Notes under the pieces: model-generated
Database searches by the model: none
What the model was told of the DNA's origin: nothing
Seen by the model: only the letters and a program-made list of their open reading frames with translations
Program-made: the position numbers and the translations under genes
Source of the DNA: Campylobacter rectus
GTDB lineage: Bacteria > Campylobacterota > Campylobacteria > Campylobacterales > Campylobacteraceae
Direction of reading: 5' to 3'
DNA length: 64,000 bases
NCBI RefSeq assembly: GCF_004803795.1
Contig: NZ_CP012543.1
Span: 806,001-870,000 of the forward strand
Part shown: positions 27,155 to 35,575 of the stretch, one piece after another
Numbering within the stretch: the first letter of the stretch is position 1
How the letters are laid out: each line of letters starts with the position of its first letter

Positions 27155-27276
27155 GAAGCTACTAAATTCGGCGGGCAAATTTGCAAAAATCTCTGCGACG
27201 CCTTATTTAAACCTTCGTGTCGCAAATTCTACTTTGCTGAGCTTTTGCTGTACGCATTTTTGCTAAAATTTTAAAC

Positions 27277-27373
27277 ATACCAAAATACGCCAAATTTAAG
27301 GGATAAAATGAACTCTTTCAACGCCTTTTTCTCGGGTTTTTCGCTCGGGCTTTCGCTGATTTTAGCTACCTAG
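27277..27373 (+). pseudogene. Truncated duplicate of the lysE 5' end
   Basis: 27277-27368 matches 34200-34291 (upstream region, ribosome site and first ~20 codons of the intact lysE-type gene) with about nine differences over 92 bases. The copy reads M-N-S-F-N-A-F-F-S-G-F-S from ATG 27308 and stops at TAG 27371-27373 after 21 codons; homology ends there. It is a non-functional fragment in the same orientation as the full gene, with the MGMT-like gene, nrfHA and the two-component genes in between. Confidence 0.85.
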
Positions 27374-28216
27374 GCGCAAAGCGCGAAGTAAAAACAAAAA
27401 TACTTCGCCTTGATTTTTAGCGGCTCGTATTTTCCGCCATGTTTTGCTTACGGTCGTAACTGCTTCTTCTTAAACTGCGAACGCGAAACGTTAAGCAAAG
27501 CAGAAGAGAAATTTCGCCAAAGCCTAGTTGCATACTATATGTACGCGCCCTTGCTCGGCTTATTTCCGCCTCGTCCGATGAAAAAATACTGCACCTTAAA
27601 TTTTTATGACAACTTGCCTCGCGAGCGCTTTTATAGAAACCCCGCCTGCGGCGTCGCTACGCTGGTTTTGAAAGAGATTTCGCTTCGTTTTACTCGCAGC
27701 CATAAGCATACGCTAAAATTTTTCTCGAAATATCTAGGTCTGCGCAAATTTTAACTGCACGACATTTAAATCTATCGCAAAATAACTTTTTACATAAATT
27801 TTGCAAATACAACTCTTACGATCGGTCCGCTTCGCTCACATTCTATGCTTGTAGCTTTACAAGAAGAGGTTGCGAGTGCGAAATGCGTTTACTTAGCTTC
27901 ACTACGTTTTCCGTCTGAGACTGTTTTACTTATTACGAGATGCCGACGAGTCCTTCTTTACGAAGAATGTGTAGCGAGGATAATGTGGTTTTGGTGCCTT
28001 GCTGCGTTTGCGGCCACTTCTTAAAAAACCGCAAAGTAGGACAAAACGTAAGTAGGTCTGCGCAAGTTACGAGCCGTAGGTTTAAGCCCGTAAGGCGACT
28101 GTAGCGACCGCAAAAAGCCAAATAAGGCTACTTTCGCCGCCCAAAAAAAGATTAAATTTTAGTGCGGCTAAGATTTGGCAAGTATCGATAACCTTAAAAT
28201 TTCCGCGGCGCGGTAT

Positions 28217-28516
28217 TTACCACTCCCAGCGGTATTTTTTCATATCGACGCATTTTCCTTTAAACCCTACTCCTTCGGCTTCCAGCAGCTTGCGTTGCCA
28301 AGTAAAACTCGCTGCCAAAGCGCCCGTATGATTTACGACGCGGTGGCAAGGGTAGTCTCCGTAAAGCCGCGACAAGGAGAGTGCGCGCCCAACTAGTCTC
28401 GAGTGAGCAGGCAGCCCGATCATCTGTGCGATCTGCCCGTAGCTGGCGACCTTGCCGGCGGGTATCTCTTCGACGACCGATAAAATTTTATAGATCAAAT
28501 TTTGCGTTAAAACCAT
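28217..28516 (-). CDS. MGMT-family DNA-binding domain protein (small alkyltransferase)
   Basis: 99 residues, only the C-terminal helix-turn-helix/active-site domain of O6-alkylguanine-DNA alkyltransferase. Marks: VVEEIPAGKVASYGQIAQMIGLP (~14-36), the Arg-finger region SRLVGRAL, and PCHRVVN (~55-61), which keeps the acceptor Cys. Proteins of this length are usually alkyltransferase-like (ATL) with Trp or Ala in place of Cys and act by flagging lesions for excision repair. Here the Cys implies possible real transfer. It stands alone on the minus strand. Confidence 0.85.
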   Translation of the reverse strand: MVLTQNLIYKILSVVEEIPAGKVASYGQIAQMIGLPAHSRLVGRALSLSRLYGDYPCHRVVNHTGALAASFTWQRKLLEAEGVGFKGKCVDMKKYRWEW

Positions 28517-29036
28517 GTCGAGATTATACTCTTTTCATACCGAATTTTACCAAATACGGGCAGCGATTATGCTAGTGTAGCGGTCGTGAAAAATCTAAAT
28601 TCAGATCGTATGCTCTGGTAAATACCGGTAAAAGCATAAAATTTACGCAATCAAATCTCTCGACCCCAAAGTAACTCTTCATCCAAGCTAAATTTATTGG
28701 TAAATTCAAAAGCGCTTAAATTTAGACCGCATTGACCAAACTAATTTCATCAGGGCGAGTGAAAAATTTAAAACATCAAATTTAAAAAGGCCTGTTACCC
28801 AAAAATATATTCTATTGCTTTGTTTTTGCAATTTTCACCCGGATATCAAAAATTTACGATCGTTCGCAATTTATCTTATAAAATCAAATTCTGTCTTTAC
28901 CCGTAAATCCCATCAAAAAATCCAAAATTTTTCGTCTCGCTAAAAACATAAAATAAATTTCAAAAATTTATACTTTTTTTATGCTTTTGCACTATCCTTT
29001 ATATAAAACAAGCCGCAAGGACAAAAGGAGGACGCA
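28517..29036 (+). promoter_or_regulatory. Upstream region of the nrf operon
   Basis: 520 AT-rich bases with no gene. The last ~60 hold a likely promoter: TATAAA at 29002-29007 after a T-rich stretch, then ACAAAAGGAGGACGCA, a strong ribosome site placed for a 12-codon leader rather than for nrfH itself. Nothing else recognised. Confidence 0.4.
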
Positions 29037-29075
29037 ATGAAGCAGCGTAAAAATCGCTTAAAGGTAGGTGTATGA
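29037..29075 (+). CDS. Putative 12-residue leader peptide before nrfH
   Basis: ATG at 29037, twelve codons, seven of them Lys, Arg, Asn or Gln, then TGA at 29073-29075 overlapping the nrfH ATGATG. It has the best ribosome site in the region (AAGGAGG). The stop/start overlap would couple nrfH translation to it. It may be a regulatory leader or simply a loading site; no hairpin attenuator was seen. Confidence 0.4.
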   Translation: MKQRKNRLKVGV

Positions 29076-29647
29076 TGAATGAATTAAAAAATCTGCTTAA
29101 AAAAGCGCGAAGCTCAAGCATGTTAAATCTCGCTATCATCGGCGCGCTTATCGTCGCTACGGTGCTGGGAATCTATCTCGCCGATAAATCGCGTATGCTA
29201 ACGCACTTTTCGACCAAGCCCGAAGCCTGTATCAACTGCCACGCAATGGATGCGTTTTATGCCTCTTGGCAGCATAGTGCGCACGGGAGAAACACCACCT
29301 GTCTTAGCTGCCACGTACCTCAAAATTTTATCGGCAAATATAAAACCAAAATTTTAGACGGTTTGCATCACGTTTTTATGTTTAGCTTTGATAAATTCGG
29401 CGGTGCAATCAAAATTTCAGACGGCGGCGCGAAGATCGCGCAAGACAACTGTATCTCCTGCCATGCAAGACAAGGAGAAACGGTTGCGATCAACATCGCA
29501 CTAAACGCTCGCACCGGCCTAAACGCAGATGATAAGGAGTACTGCTGGCGCTGTCACAGAGACGCTCCGCACGGGGCTATGAGCGGGTTGCATACGGCGC
29601 CGGGCAATCTAGGCGTTAAAAATTTGATAGAAAATTTAAGCAAATAA
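29072..29647 (+). CDS. nrfH: Cytochrome c nitrite reductase small subunit NrfH
   Basis: 191 residues. One N-terminal membrane helix (~19-37) anchors a periplasmic domain with four CXXCH heme motifs (CINCH ~53, CLSCH ~71, CISCH ~130, CWRCH ~155). NrfH is the NapC/NirT-family quinol dehydrogenase that passes electrons from menaquinol to NrfA. ATG at 29072 or 29075; the second has better spacing from AAGGTAGG. nrfA begins ten bases after the stop. Confidence 0.93.
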   Translation: MMNELKNLLKKARSSSMLNLAIIGALIVATVLGIYLADKSRMLTHFSTKPEACINCHAMDAFYASWQHSAHGRNTTCLSCHVPQNFIGKYKTKILDGLHHVFMFSFDKFGGAIKISDGGAKIAQDNCISCHARQGETVAINIALNARTGLNADDKEYCWRCHRDAPHGAMSGLHTAPGNLGVKNLIENLSK

Positions 29648-29657
29648 GGAGGAGAAG

Positions 29658-31202
29658 ATGAAAAGAATTTTAGTTTTGGCCTGTATCGTTGTAGCGATAC
29701 TTGCGATGATTTTTATCGGGTTTGACATAACAAAAAAAGAGGAGCAGCGTATCGCGATAAATACACCTCGCGGAGTGCCGCAGATGCCTAGTAAAAGTTC
29801 CGATTGGAAGCAGTTTTATCCAAATCAATACGAGAGCTTTATGCACTCTAAAGATAGTGATAAATCCATAGATATGCTTGATGTAAGACCAAATGTCACG
29901 ATCGTCCGTGCCGGCGAGAGCGCTATGGGCGTCAAGTGGAGACATAACCGCGGCAAATACTACTCTACTATCGACGCAATGTTTAGTATGAACTCGGAGT
30001 TTCCAAGTGACCCTAAAAACGAGAACGAATATCCCTATGCAAAGTGCATCGTGTGTCACTCCAGCGATACTATCCGCCTTATAGAGCGTGATGGGCGCAA
30101 TGAATTTTTCTCTCGCCCGCTTGCAGCTTATGGACACGAAGCGCAAAATCCTATCGGTTGCGTGGACTGCCACGATCCAAAGACAACGGAGCTAAGCGTT
30201 AAGCGCGATCATCTAAACAAAGCCTTGGTCTCGGCGGGACTACCTGTTTTTGAGAAGATGAGCCACCAACAAAAGCGTACTTTTATCTGTGCTCAGTGCC
30301 ATATGCTCTCATTTACTTCGCGCTATGAGTGGACGGATACTAATGGCGCCAAACATATCGCTAAAGATATAGCCAACCCTTGGGGCAATGGCATAGGCGT
30401 GGAGGAGATCGAGGCGTTTTATGACGACGGCGCAAATTTTCCTGACGGTAAGCCTGCCGTGCATATAACAAATATGCTATCAAAAGCTCCTACGATCATC
30501 GGCGATAATACCGATTTTGAGATATTTGTAAAAGGCACACATGCTAAAAACGGCGTTTCCTGTGCGGATTGCCACTTGCCTTATACGGCTGAGGGCGGAG
30601 TAAAATATTCATATCATAAGATAAGCAAACCTCTTGAAAATATGGATAAAAGCTGCCTAACATGTCACCCCGGCAAAAAAGAGGAGCTAATGCAAATTTT
30701 AAAGGATAAAAAGTCAAAATATGATCAAATAGGCAGTATAGCGCTAGATAATCTCGCAGCTGCGAATTTAGAAGCCGCTAAGGCATGGGAGGCGGGAGCT
30801 AATGCGGAAGAGATGAAAGATGTGATGCAGTACCTTCGCAAAGCTACATGGCGATACACTTATGCCGGAACAAGCCATGGTGCGTATTTTCATGCGACCG
30901 AAGAGGCTCTTAGGATATTTGCCGACGGCAATAATTACGCGATGAAGGCCAGGATCGAGCTAGCAAAAATTTTGTCCGCTCACGGCGCAAAGGACTATAA
31001 AGCGCCTAAATTTAAAACTAAGGAGGAAATTTATGCATTTTTAAATCTGCCTGAACGCGAGGCTTTAATAAAGAAAAAATGCGAATGGATCGATACCACA
31101 GGACGAAGATGGCTAAAGGAAGCGAAAGAAAACGGTACGCTAAGCGAGGATTTGGACTTTAGCAATACAAAAACGTGGTACGATAGCGAGTGCAAAAAGT
31201 AA
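29658..31202 (+). CDS. nrfA: Cytochrome c552 nitrite reductase, NrfA-type (divergent active site)
   Basis: 514 residues with an N-terminal signal/anchor. Five heme motifs are at residues ~130 (CIVCH), 168 (CVDCH), 211 (CAQCH), 302 (CADCH) and 333 (CLTCH). NrfA reduces nitrite to ammonium in the periplasm. Classic NrfA has CXXCK at the catalytic heme; here it is CXXCH. Arg140 and His295 match the catalytic Arg and His of E. coli NrfA, but the VEYYF segment after the CXQCH heme is MLSFT, so the catalytic Tyr and Ca2+ Glu are gone, and the Lys/Gln Ca2+ ligands align to Ile/Asp. Pairing with NrfH supports the family; substrate is less certain. Confidence 0.85.
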   Translation: MKRILVLACIVVAILAMIFIGFDITKKEEQRIAINTPRGVPQMPSKSSDWKQFYPNQYESFMHSKDSDKSIDMLDVRPNVTIVRAGESAMGVKWRHNRGKYYSTIDAMFSMNSEFPSDPKNENEYPYAKCIVCHSSDTIRLIERDGRNEFFSRPLAAYGHEAQNPIGCVDCHDPKTTELSVKRDHLNKALVSAGLPVFEKMSHQQKRTFICAQCHMLSFTSRYEWTDTNGAKHIAKDIANPWGNGIGVEEIEAFYDDGANFPDGKPAVHITNMLSKAPTIIGDNTDFEIFVKGTHAKNGVSCADCHLPYTAEGGVKYSYHKISKPLENMDKSCLTCHPGKKEELMQILKDKKSKYDQIGSIALDNLAAANLEAAKAWEAGANAEEMKDVMQYLRKATWRYTYAGTSHGAYFHATEEALRIFADGNNYAMKARIELAKILSAHGAKDYKAPKFKTKEEIYAFLNLPEREALIKKKCEWIDTTGRRWLKEAKENGTLSEDLDFSNTKTWYDSECKK

Positions 31203-31267
31203 AAATAAACATAAAAATGAGCTAAAATACCGTAGAGGGAAAGGTTTTGTTGCGGCAGGGGTCATTT

Positions 31268-32899
31268 ATGCTAAAAATCAAAAATTTCTATCTCGTCTCG
31301 GCGCTCATAATCGCAGCGCTTGGGCTTTACGTGGGGTTCGTGTTTTGTTACTACTACCAAAACCGAGCCACCGCGCAAAGCCTAGCCGTAGCAGAGCATA
31401 TAAATTTAGTCAGTTTTCATAAACAACGTCTAGACGAGTGGCTGGGCGATAAACAAAAGATCGTCTCACCAGCATTTGCGGCGGTTGAAAGCTTAAGCCT
31501 CGCAAGCGAGCGTGAGCTGATCGAGGAGATTTTACGAAACATCGACGCGATGGGAGATTTTGGCGACATTTACGCCGAATACGACGATATGTATCTCATT
31601 AGCGCAGACGAGACGGCGATTGCGAATTACAAAGTCTCGCAAAGAGATTGGTATAAGATGGCGCTAAAAGGACTAGATATCGCGCCATCTTATCAAAACG
31701 CTTTTATGAAAGATAATATTATAATCTCGCTGATTAGAGCGTTTTTCTTAAAAAGCGCAGGCATGCGCGGCGCTCTCTCCACTGATCTTGCGTTAGATAA
31801 AATTCAAAACGAAATTTTAAAAATAAACGAAAATTTACAAGGTTTTGCATTTTTAATGACCAAAGAAGGTAGCGTGATCGCCTCGGCAAATCTCAAAAAC
31901 CCGAGCGTCTGTCCGGAGTGCGAACTGGCTATATCAGCGATAAAATTTGGCAGCGTAGAGAAAAATTTGCACTATTACGAGGCGGAAGGGCAAAATTTTA
32001 TCCTATTTTACGAGCCGCTTAAGAACGCAGATTGGATATTTGCGATGAGTCTGGATGAGAGTAAAATTTTTGCTCCGCTGGATAAAAATTTAAGGCAAAA
32101 CATCGCATTTGCGCTCATTTTGGCACTATTTGGCGCGGCGGGGAGTTATTATGCGCTACGCATAAGCGGCTATGCGACCAAGCAGGCGCAGATCAAGGAG
32201 CAAATTTTGCTACAAAACTCCAAAATGGCGGCGATGAGCGAAATGTTTACGGCCGTGACGCATCAGTGGCGGCAGCCGATATCGGCGATAATGATTCTAA
32301 CCGGAATGATAAAAATGCGGCTACAAAGCAACCCGTCCGCACAAAAAAGCCTAAAAAATGCAGACGAGATAGAAAATATCGTGAAATTTTTAGATCAAAG
32401 TTTGAGCTCCTTTAAGATGTTTTATCAGCCGCAAAACGAGCGCAAGCGGGTAAATTTGATCGAAATTTTAAACGAGGTCTTTTTGATCGCAAGGCCGCTT
32501 TTGCAACTAAAAGGTGCTCTGCTAGAGTTTAAATTTGACGATGGCGACTACGAGTTTAACTCCTATCCAAACTACCTAAAACAGGTCTTTTTAAATCTAA
32601 TTTCAAACGCCAAGGATGCCTTCGAGAAAGACAAAAAAGACGCGCTCATAAAAGTAACCGCGCAAAAAACCGATGGCAAATTTATCGTCCGTGTCGAGGA
32701 TAATGGCAGCGGCATCGAGCCGGCGGTAAGGCAGAATTTGTTTAAAGAGCTAAAAAGCACCAAGGGCGAGCGAGGTACGGGCAACGGGCTATATATTTGC
32801 AAGCTCTTGCTGGAAAATAGACTAAAGGGTTGCGTGCGAGTCGTAAGCTACGAAAAACCGACCGTGTTTGAGGTCGTTTTGGAGGGCGCGGATGGATGA
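31268..32899 (+). CDS. Membrane sensor histidine kinase
   Basis: About 543 residues. A helix at ~5-25, a periplasmic sensor of ~230 residues (Cache-like fold suspected), a second helix at ~280-298, then the kinase: H-box VTHQWRQPISA (~335), the Campylobacterota-type phospho-His site; N-box NLISNAKDAF; G-boxes VEDNGSGIE and GERGTGNGLYICK. A TTG at 31247 gives seven more residues; ATG 31268 has GGCAGGGG at good spacing. Overlaps the response regulator. Being 65 bases after nrfA, it may sense nitrite, nitrate or redox state, by inference. Confidence 0.9.
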   Translation: MLKIKNFYLVSALIIAALGLYVGFVFCYYYQNRATAQSLAVAEHINLVSFHKQRLDEWLGDKQKIVSPAFAAVESLSLASERELIEEILRNIDAMGDFGDIYAEYDDMYLISADETAIANYKVSQRDWYKMALKGLDIAPSYQNAFMKDNIIISLIRAFFLKSAGMRGALSTDLALDKIQNEILKINENLQGFAFLMTKEGSVIASANLKNPSVCPECELAISAIKFGSVEKNLHYYEAEGQNFILFYEPLKNADWIFAMSLDESKIFAPLDKNLRQNIAFALILALFGAAGSYYALRISGYATKQAQIKEQILLQNSKMAAMSEMFTAVTHQWRQPISAIMILTGMIKMRLQSNPSAQKSLKNADEIENIVKFLDQSLSSFKMFYQPQNERKRVNLIEILNEVFLIARPLLQLKGALLEFKFDDGDYEFNSYPNYLKQVFLNLISNAKDAFEKDKKDALIKVTAQKTDGKFIVRVEDNGSGIEPAVRQNLFKELKSTKGERGTGNGLYICKLLLENRLKGCVRVVSYEKPTVFEVVLEGADG

Positions 32900-33590
32900 A
32901 CAGACGCTAAATTTGCTAAGAAAGCTTAAAATTTTACTGGTCGAGGATGATGCGTTTTTGGGCGCAACGCTGCTTGAGGCGCTAAAGCCCTATGCTGGCA
33001 AGGCGGTGCTTGAAACAGACGGCAAAGCCGCGCTTGAGAGGTTTTTTGCAGATGATTTTAACGTCGTCGTAACGGACATAAATTTGCCCAAAATTTCGGG
33101 GCTAAGTCTGGCCCGCCAGATTAAAGAAGTCGGCAAAAACGTACCGATTATCTTTATCACGGCGTTTGATAGCGGGCATAACGTAGAGGCTGCGATCGAC
33201 ATCGGCGCAGAGGCGTTTTTGCACAAGCCTTTTAGCTTAGAGCGGCTCTATGGCGCGCTTTTGATGGCCTTGGGCAAAGTGGATGGCGGACAAATGAGTC
33301 TTGGACGGGGGTATTTTTACGATGCAGAAGCAAAAGAGCTATTTAAGGGCGAGGCGGTGGTGCATCTAACCAAAACCGAGGCCGCACTACTTGAAATTTT
33401 AGTCGCAAACGCAGGCAGCGTTGTTAGCTTTGAAAGCTTGGAGCGAAACGTGTGGCGTTATAAGCAGGCCACGCCCGATGCAATGCGGATGTATGTCAAT
33501 AAACTGCGCTCCAAAACCTACCACGAACTTATCGTAAACGTACAGGGCTACGGGTATAAGCTCGAAATTCCAAGCTGCGAGGATAGGTGA
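32892..33590 (+). CDS. OmpR-family response regulator
   Basis: About 232 residues. Receiver domain with the acidic pair in LLVEDDAFLG (~14-23), acceptor Asp in VVVTDINLPKISG (~58) and Lys in FLHKPFS (~108). The C-terminal winged helix reads TKTEAALLEILVANAG...SFESLERNVW...VNKLRSKTYHELIVNVQGYGYKLE, the OmpR/PhoB DNA-binding type. I chose ATG 32892 (GGAGG upstream) over a TTG at 32868; it overlaps the kinase stop by eight bases. Partner of the preceding kinase. Confidence 0.93.
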   Translation: MDEQTLNLLRKLKILLVEDDAFLGATLLEALKPYAGKAVLETDGKAALERFFADDFNVVVTDINLPKISGLSLARQIKEVGKNVPIIFITAFDSGHNVEAAIDIGAEAFLHKPFSLERLYGALLMALGKVDGGQMSLGRGYFYDAEAKELFKGEAVVHLTKTEAALLEILVANAGSVVSFESLERNVWRYKQATPDAMRMYVNKLRSKTYHELIVNVQGYGYKLEIPSCEDR

Positions 33591-34230
33591 AATTCGGGCA
33601 AATTTTGTTCGCAATGCCGCTAGATACGAGAGAAGTTCGCTTTAAAATTTTTGAGCGGCATTGTCTGGCAAATTTGACTGACGCGAGCTTTGCGTTGCGC
33701 TATTTTGACCAAATTAGCTTTCTAAATTTTAGATTTATTACGATCGGTGATTGTTGGGGTGCGGGTAAAATTTGGCGCGCACTTTTTAGCGGCTGCTTGG
33801 CGAGGCTTACGGTGAAATTTGCCCTGCAGCGACCTTGCGGACGGCAAAAACCTAGCCAAATTTTACTTGCGCATTTTTATACGGGCAAGCCGGGCATTTA
33901 TGGCCCAGCGATTGCATTAAATTTTTATAATGCTTGCTTTTGCCGTTTTTGTATCGAAATTACTTTATTTTTTGTGTTTTGATTGCGCGCTTATAATGCT
34001 TTTGCGCACTATAAGACTTAATTTTATTGCAAAATTCCGCATCAAATTTTGACAGCGCTAAATTTAAAGATTTGATTGTGGTAAAATTCGTATTGTTTTT
34101 ACTATTATTCGTATTTTTACTATATCGACGAATTTGCTTTGCTCGTCATCGCAAGCATCGTGCCCAAAGTAAATGCAGGCGTATATTTAAGTCGCCAAAA
34201 TACCAAAATACGTCGAATTTAAGGAACGCA
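33591..34230. other. Gene-poor spacer
   Basis: 640 bases between the response regulator and lysE. A 131-codon ORF (33587-33982) overlaps the regulator stop and has no family signal, hydrophobic and cysteine pattern without order, and I do not support it. The last 31 bases (34200-34230) are the start of the lysE 5' repeat with its ribosome site AAGGAACG. Confidence 0.45.
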
Positions 34231-34291
34231 ATGAACTCTTTTAACGCCTTTTTCTCGGGTTTTTCGCTCGGACTCTCGCTGATTTTAGCTA
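34200..34291 (+). repeat. lysE 5' direct repeat, copy B
   Basis: Upstream region and first ~20 codons of the intact lysE-type gene. Matches 27277-27368 in the same orientation with about nine differences in 92 bases. The two copies bracket ~6.9 kb holding the MGMT-like gene, nrfHA and the two-component pair. Confidence 0.85.
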
Positions 34292-34842
34292 TTGGAGCTC
34301 AAAATGCCTTCGTGTTAAAGCAAGGCATCAAAAAACAGCATGTTTTTCTCGTTTGCACTATCTGCGCGCTTAGCGACGCCGTGCTGATTTTTGTGGGAGT
34401 GTCGGGCTTTGGCTATGTGGTTGAGCGCTATCAGGTCATCAAAACCGCCGCGCTTTGGGGTGGATTTGTATTTTTGAGCATTTACGGACTACGCAGCCTT
34501 TATAGTGCGTTTAGCGCCTCGCATACGCTAACGTCCGGCGACGAGGAGGCGCGCGGTGCGGCTAAAACGGCGCTTCTCACGCTAGCTTTTACGTGGCTAA
34601 ACCCGCACGTATATCTTGACACCGCCCTGCTTTTAGGCTCGGTTTCTACGAAATTCGGCGAGCGTGCGGGGCTCTTTGGCGTAGGCGCGATGTGTGCGTC
34701 GTTTGCGTTTTTCTTTTCGCTCGGATACGGGGCGAGATTTTTAGCGCCGCTGTTTCAAAAGCCCGCCGCATGGAAAATTTTAGAGTTTTTCGTCGGCGTC
34801 ACTATGATAACGCTCGGCGCGATGCTGGTAATAGGCGAGTGA
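34231..34842 (+). CDS. LysE/ArgO-family amino-acid exporter
   Basis: 203 residues with six membrane helices. Family marks: FSLGLSLILAIGAQNAFVLKQGI near the N-terminus, CALSDAVLIFVGVSGFG (~46-62), and LTLAFTWLNPHVYLDTALLLG (~117-137). Members export basic amino acids (Lys, Arg). A longer frame begins at 34027, but ATG 34231 has AAGGAACG upstream and starts the conserved sequence. Substrate not determinable here. Confidence 0.92.
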   Translation: MNSFNAFFSGFSLGLSLILAIGAQNAFVLKQGIKKQHVFLVCTICALSDAVLIFVGVSGFGYVVERYQVIKTAALWGGFVFLSIYGLRSLYSAFSASHTLTSGDEEARGAAKTALLTLAFTWLNPHVYLDTALLLGSVSTKFGERAGLFGVGAMCASFAFFFSLGYGARFLAPLFQKPAAWKILEFFVGVTMITLGAMLVIGE

Positions 34843-35575
34843 GGTAGTAAAATTTCGCAAATTTATCTTTTAGAAAAAGCGATGAAAAGCTGATTATTTT
34901 TGTGATTGCGCTGCTATTTTGCAGGCGCGATAGCCTAAAGGACGATGAGTTTTGCGAGCAAAATTTGCACACGGCAAGAGAGGTTGCGATAGGCGCGGCG
35001 AGTGAGGATTTAAATCCGACTAAGAAAATCATAGCAAATTTTAGCGAAATTTAAAGGCGCCGAAGATGCGTCCGCCCTACAAATCGATCCATATATCAAT
35101 GCCGATAGGGACGCGACAAAGCGGATCAAAGCAGATGCCCGCGCGATGTAAATTTAAGCATAAATTTTAAAATAAGTGCTTGAGAGCTCGAAAAATAAAG
35201 TGTCGGCTAAGACGGGTAAATTTAAATCCTATGAGAAAAATATTATAAAACTCGCCCCAAACGCTGCGCCATACAAGTCCGAGCGGCGCAAATCAAAAAG
35301 CGATAAAGCAAATGATCTGCGAATGTGCGACGAGCTCGGCGCCCGCGCGGGCAAATCGGCATTTCTCAACGAGCCGTGTCGCCTAAATCAGCGATAGCGG
35401 CAAGGCGGCGTATTTTGATTTAGAGGCGTTAAATTTCAAGATCCAAGCGAGGCGGGTGCGGATGAAATTTCATAAAATTTAGAGAATGAAAAAGTCGGCC
35501 CAAACAGGCTTTTGATAAAGACCGCCGCCGGCGAGGGTAAAATTTAAAACGGCGGAGCTAAGCCCCGCCGCAAAT
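34843..35575. other. Decayed coding DNA between lysE and torA
   Basis: No intact gene. 34882-35054 is a frameshifted lipoprotein remnant (separate entry). The following ~450 bases have coding-like codon texture with many stops (for example a 73-codon ORF 35176-35397 without family features), fitting decay of one or more genes. Confidence 0.45.
34882..35054 (+). pseudogene. Frameshifted small lipoprotein remnant
   Basis: ATG at 34882 stops after three codons, but adding one A gives M-K-K-L-I-I-F-V-I-A-L-L-F, a signal peptide. Removing one T a little later would give an AG-C lipobox-like end. The frame then continues as DSLKDDEFCEQNLHTAREVA...KIIANFSEI to a TAA at 35052. Two small indels thus explain a lost lipoprotein gene. 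Family not recognised. Confidence 0.5.

Larger units (their letters stand above)
26929..28216. other. Gene-free stretch of degenerate repeats
   Basis: About 1.3 kb with no convincing intact gene. It holds an 86-base segment repeated inverted at 39035-39120, copies of the short motif AAAAATACTTCGCCTTAT (27063 and 27396 regions), a truncated copy of the lysE 5' end, and AAATTTG clusters. A 114-codon plus-strand ORF at 27410-27754 has no family features, poor composition and repeat-derived sequence, so I do not call it. 27755-28216 is similar debris. Confidence 0.5.

Noticed and set aside
27410-27754. 114-codon plus-strand ORF in the repeat zone
   Set aside because: Made of repeat text shared with 50.6-50.7 kb, no start context, no protein-like motif.
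33587-33982. 131-codon ORF after the response regulator
   Set aside because: Starts within the regulator stop, no ribosome site, Cys/Phe-rich composition typical of translated non-coding DNA.
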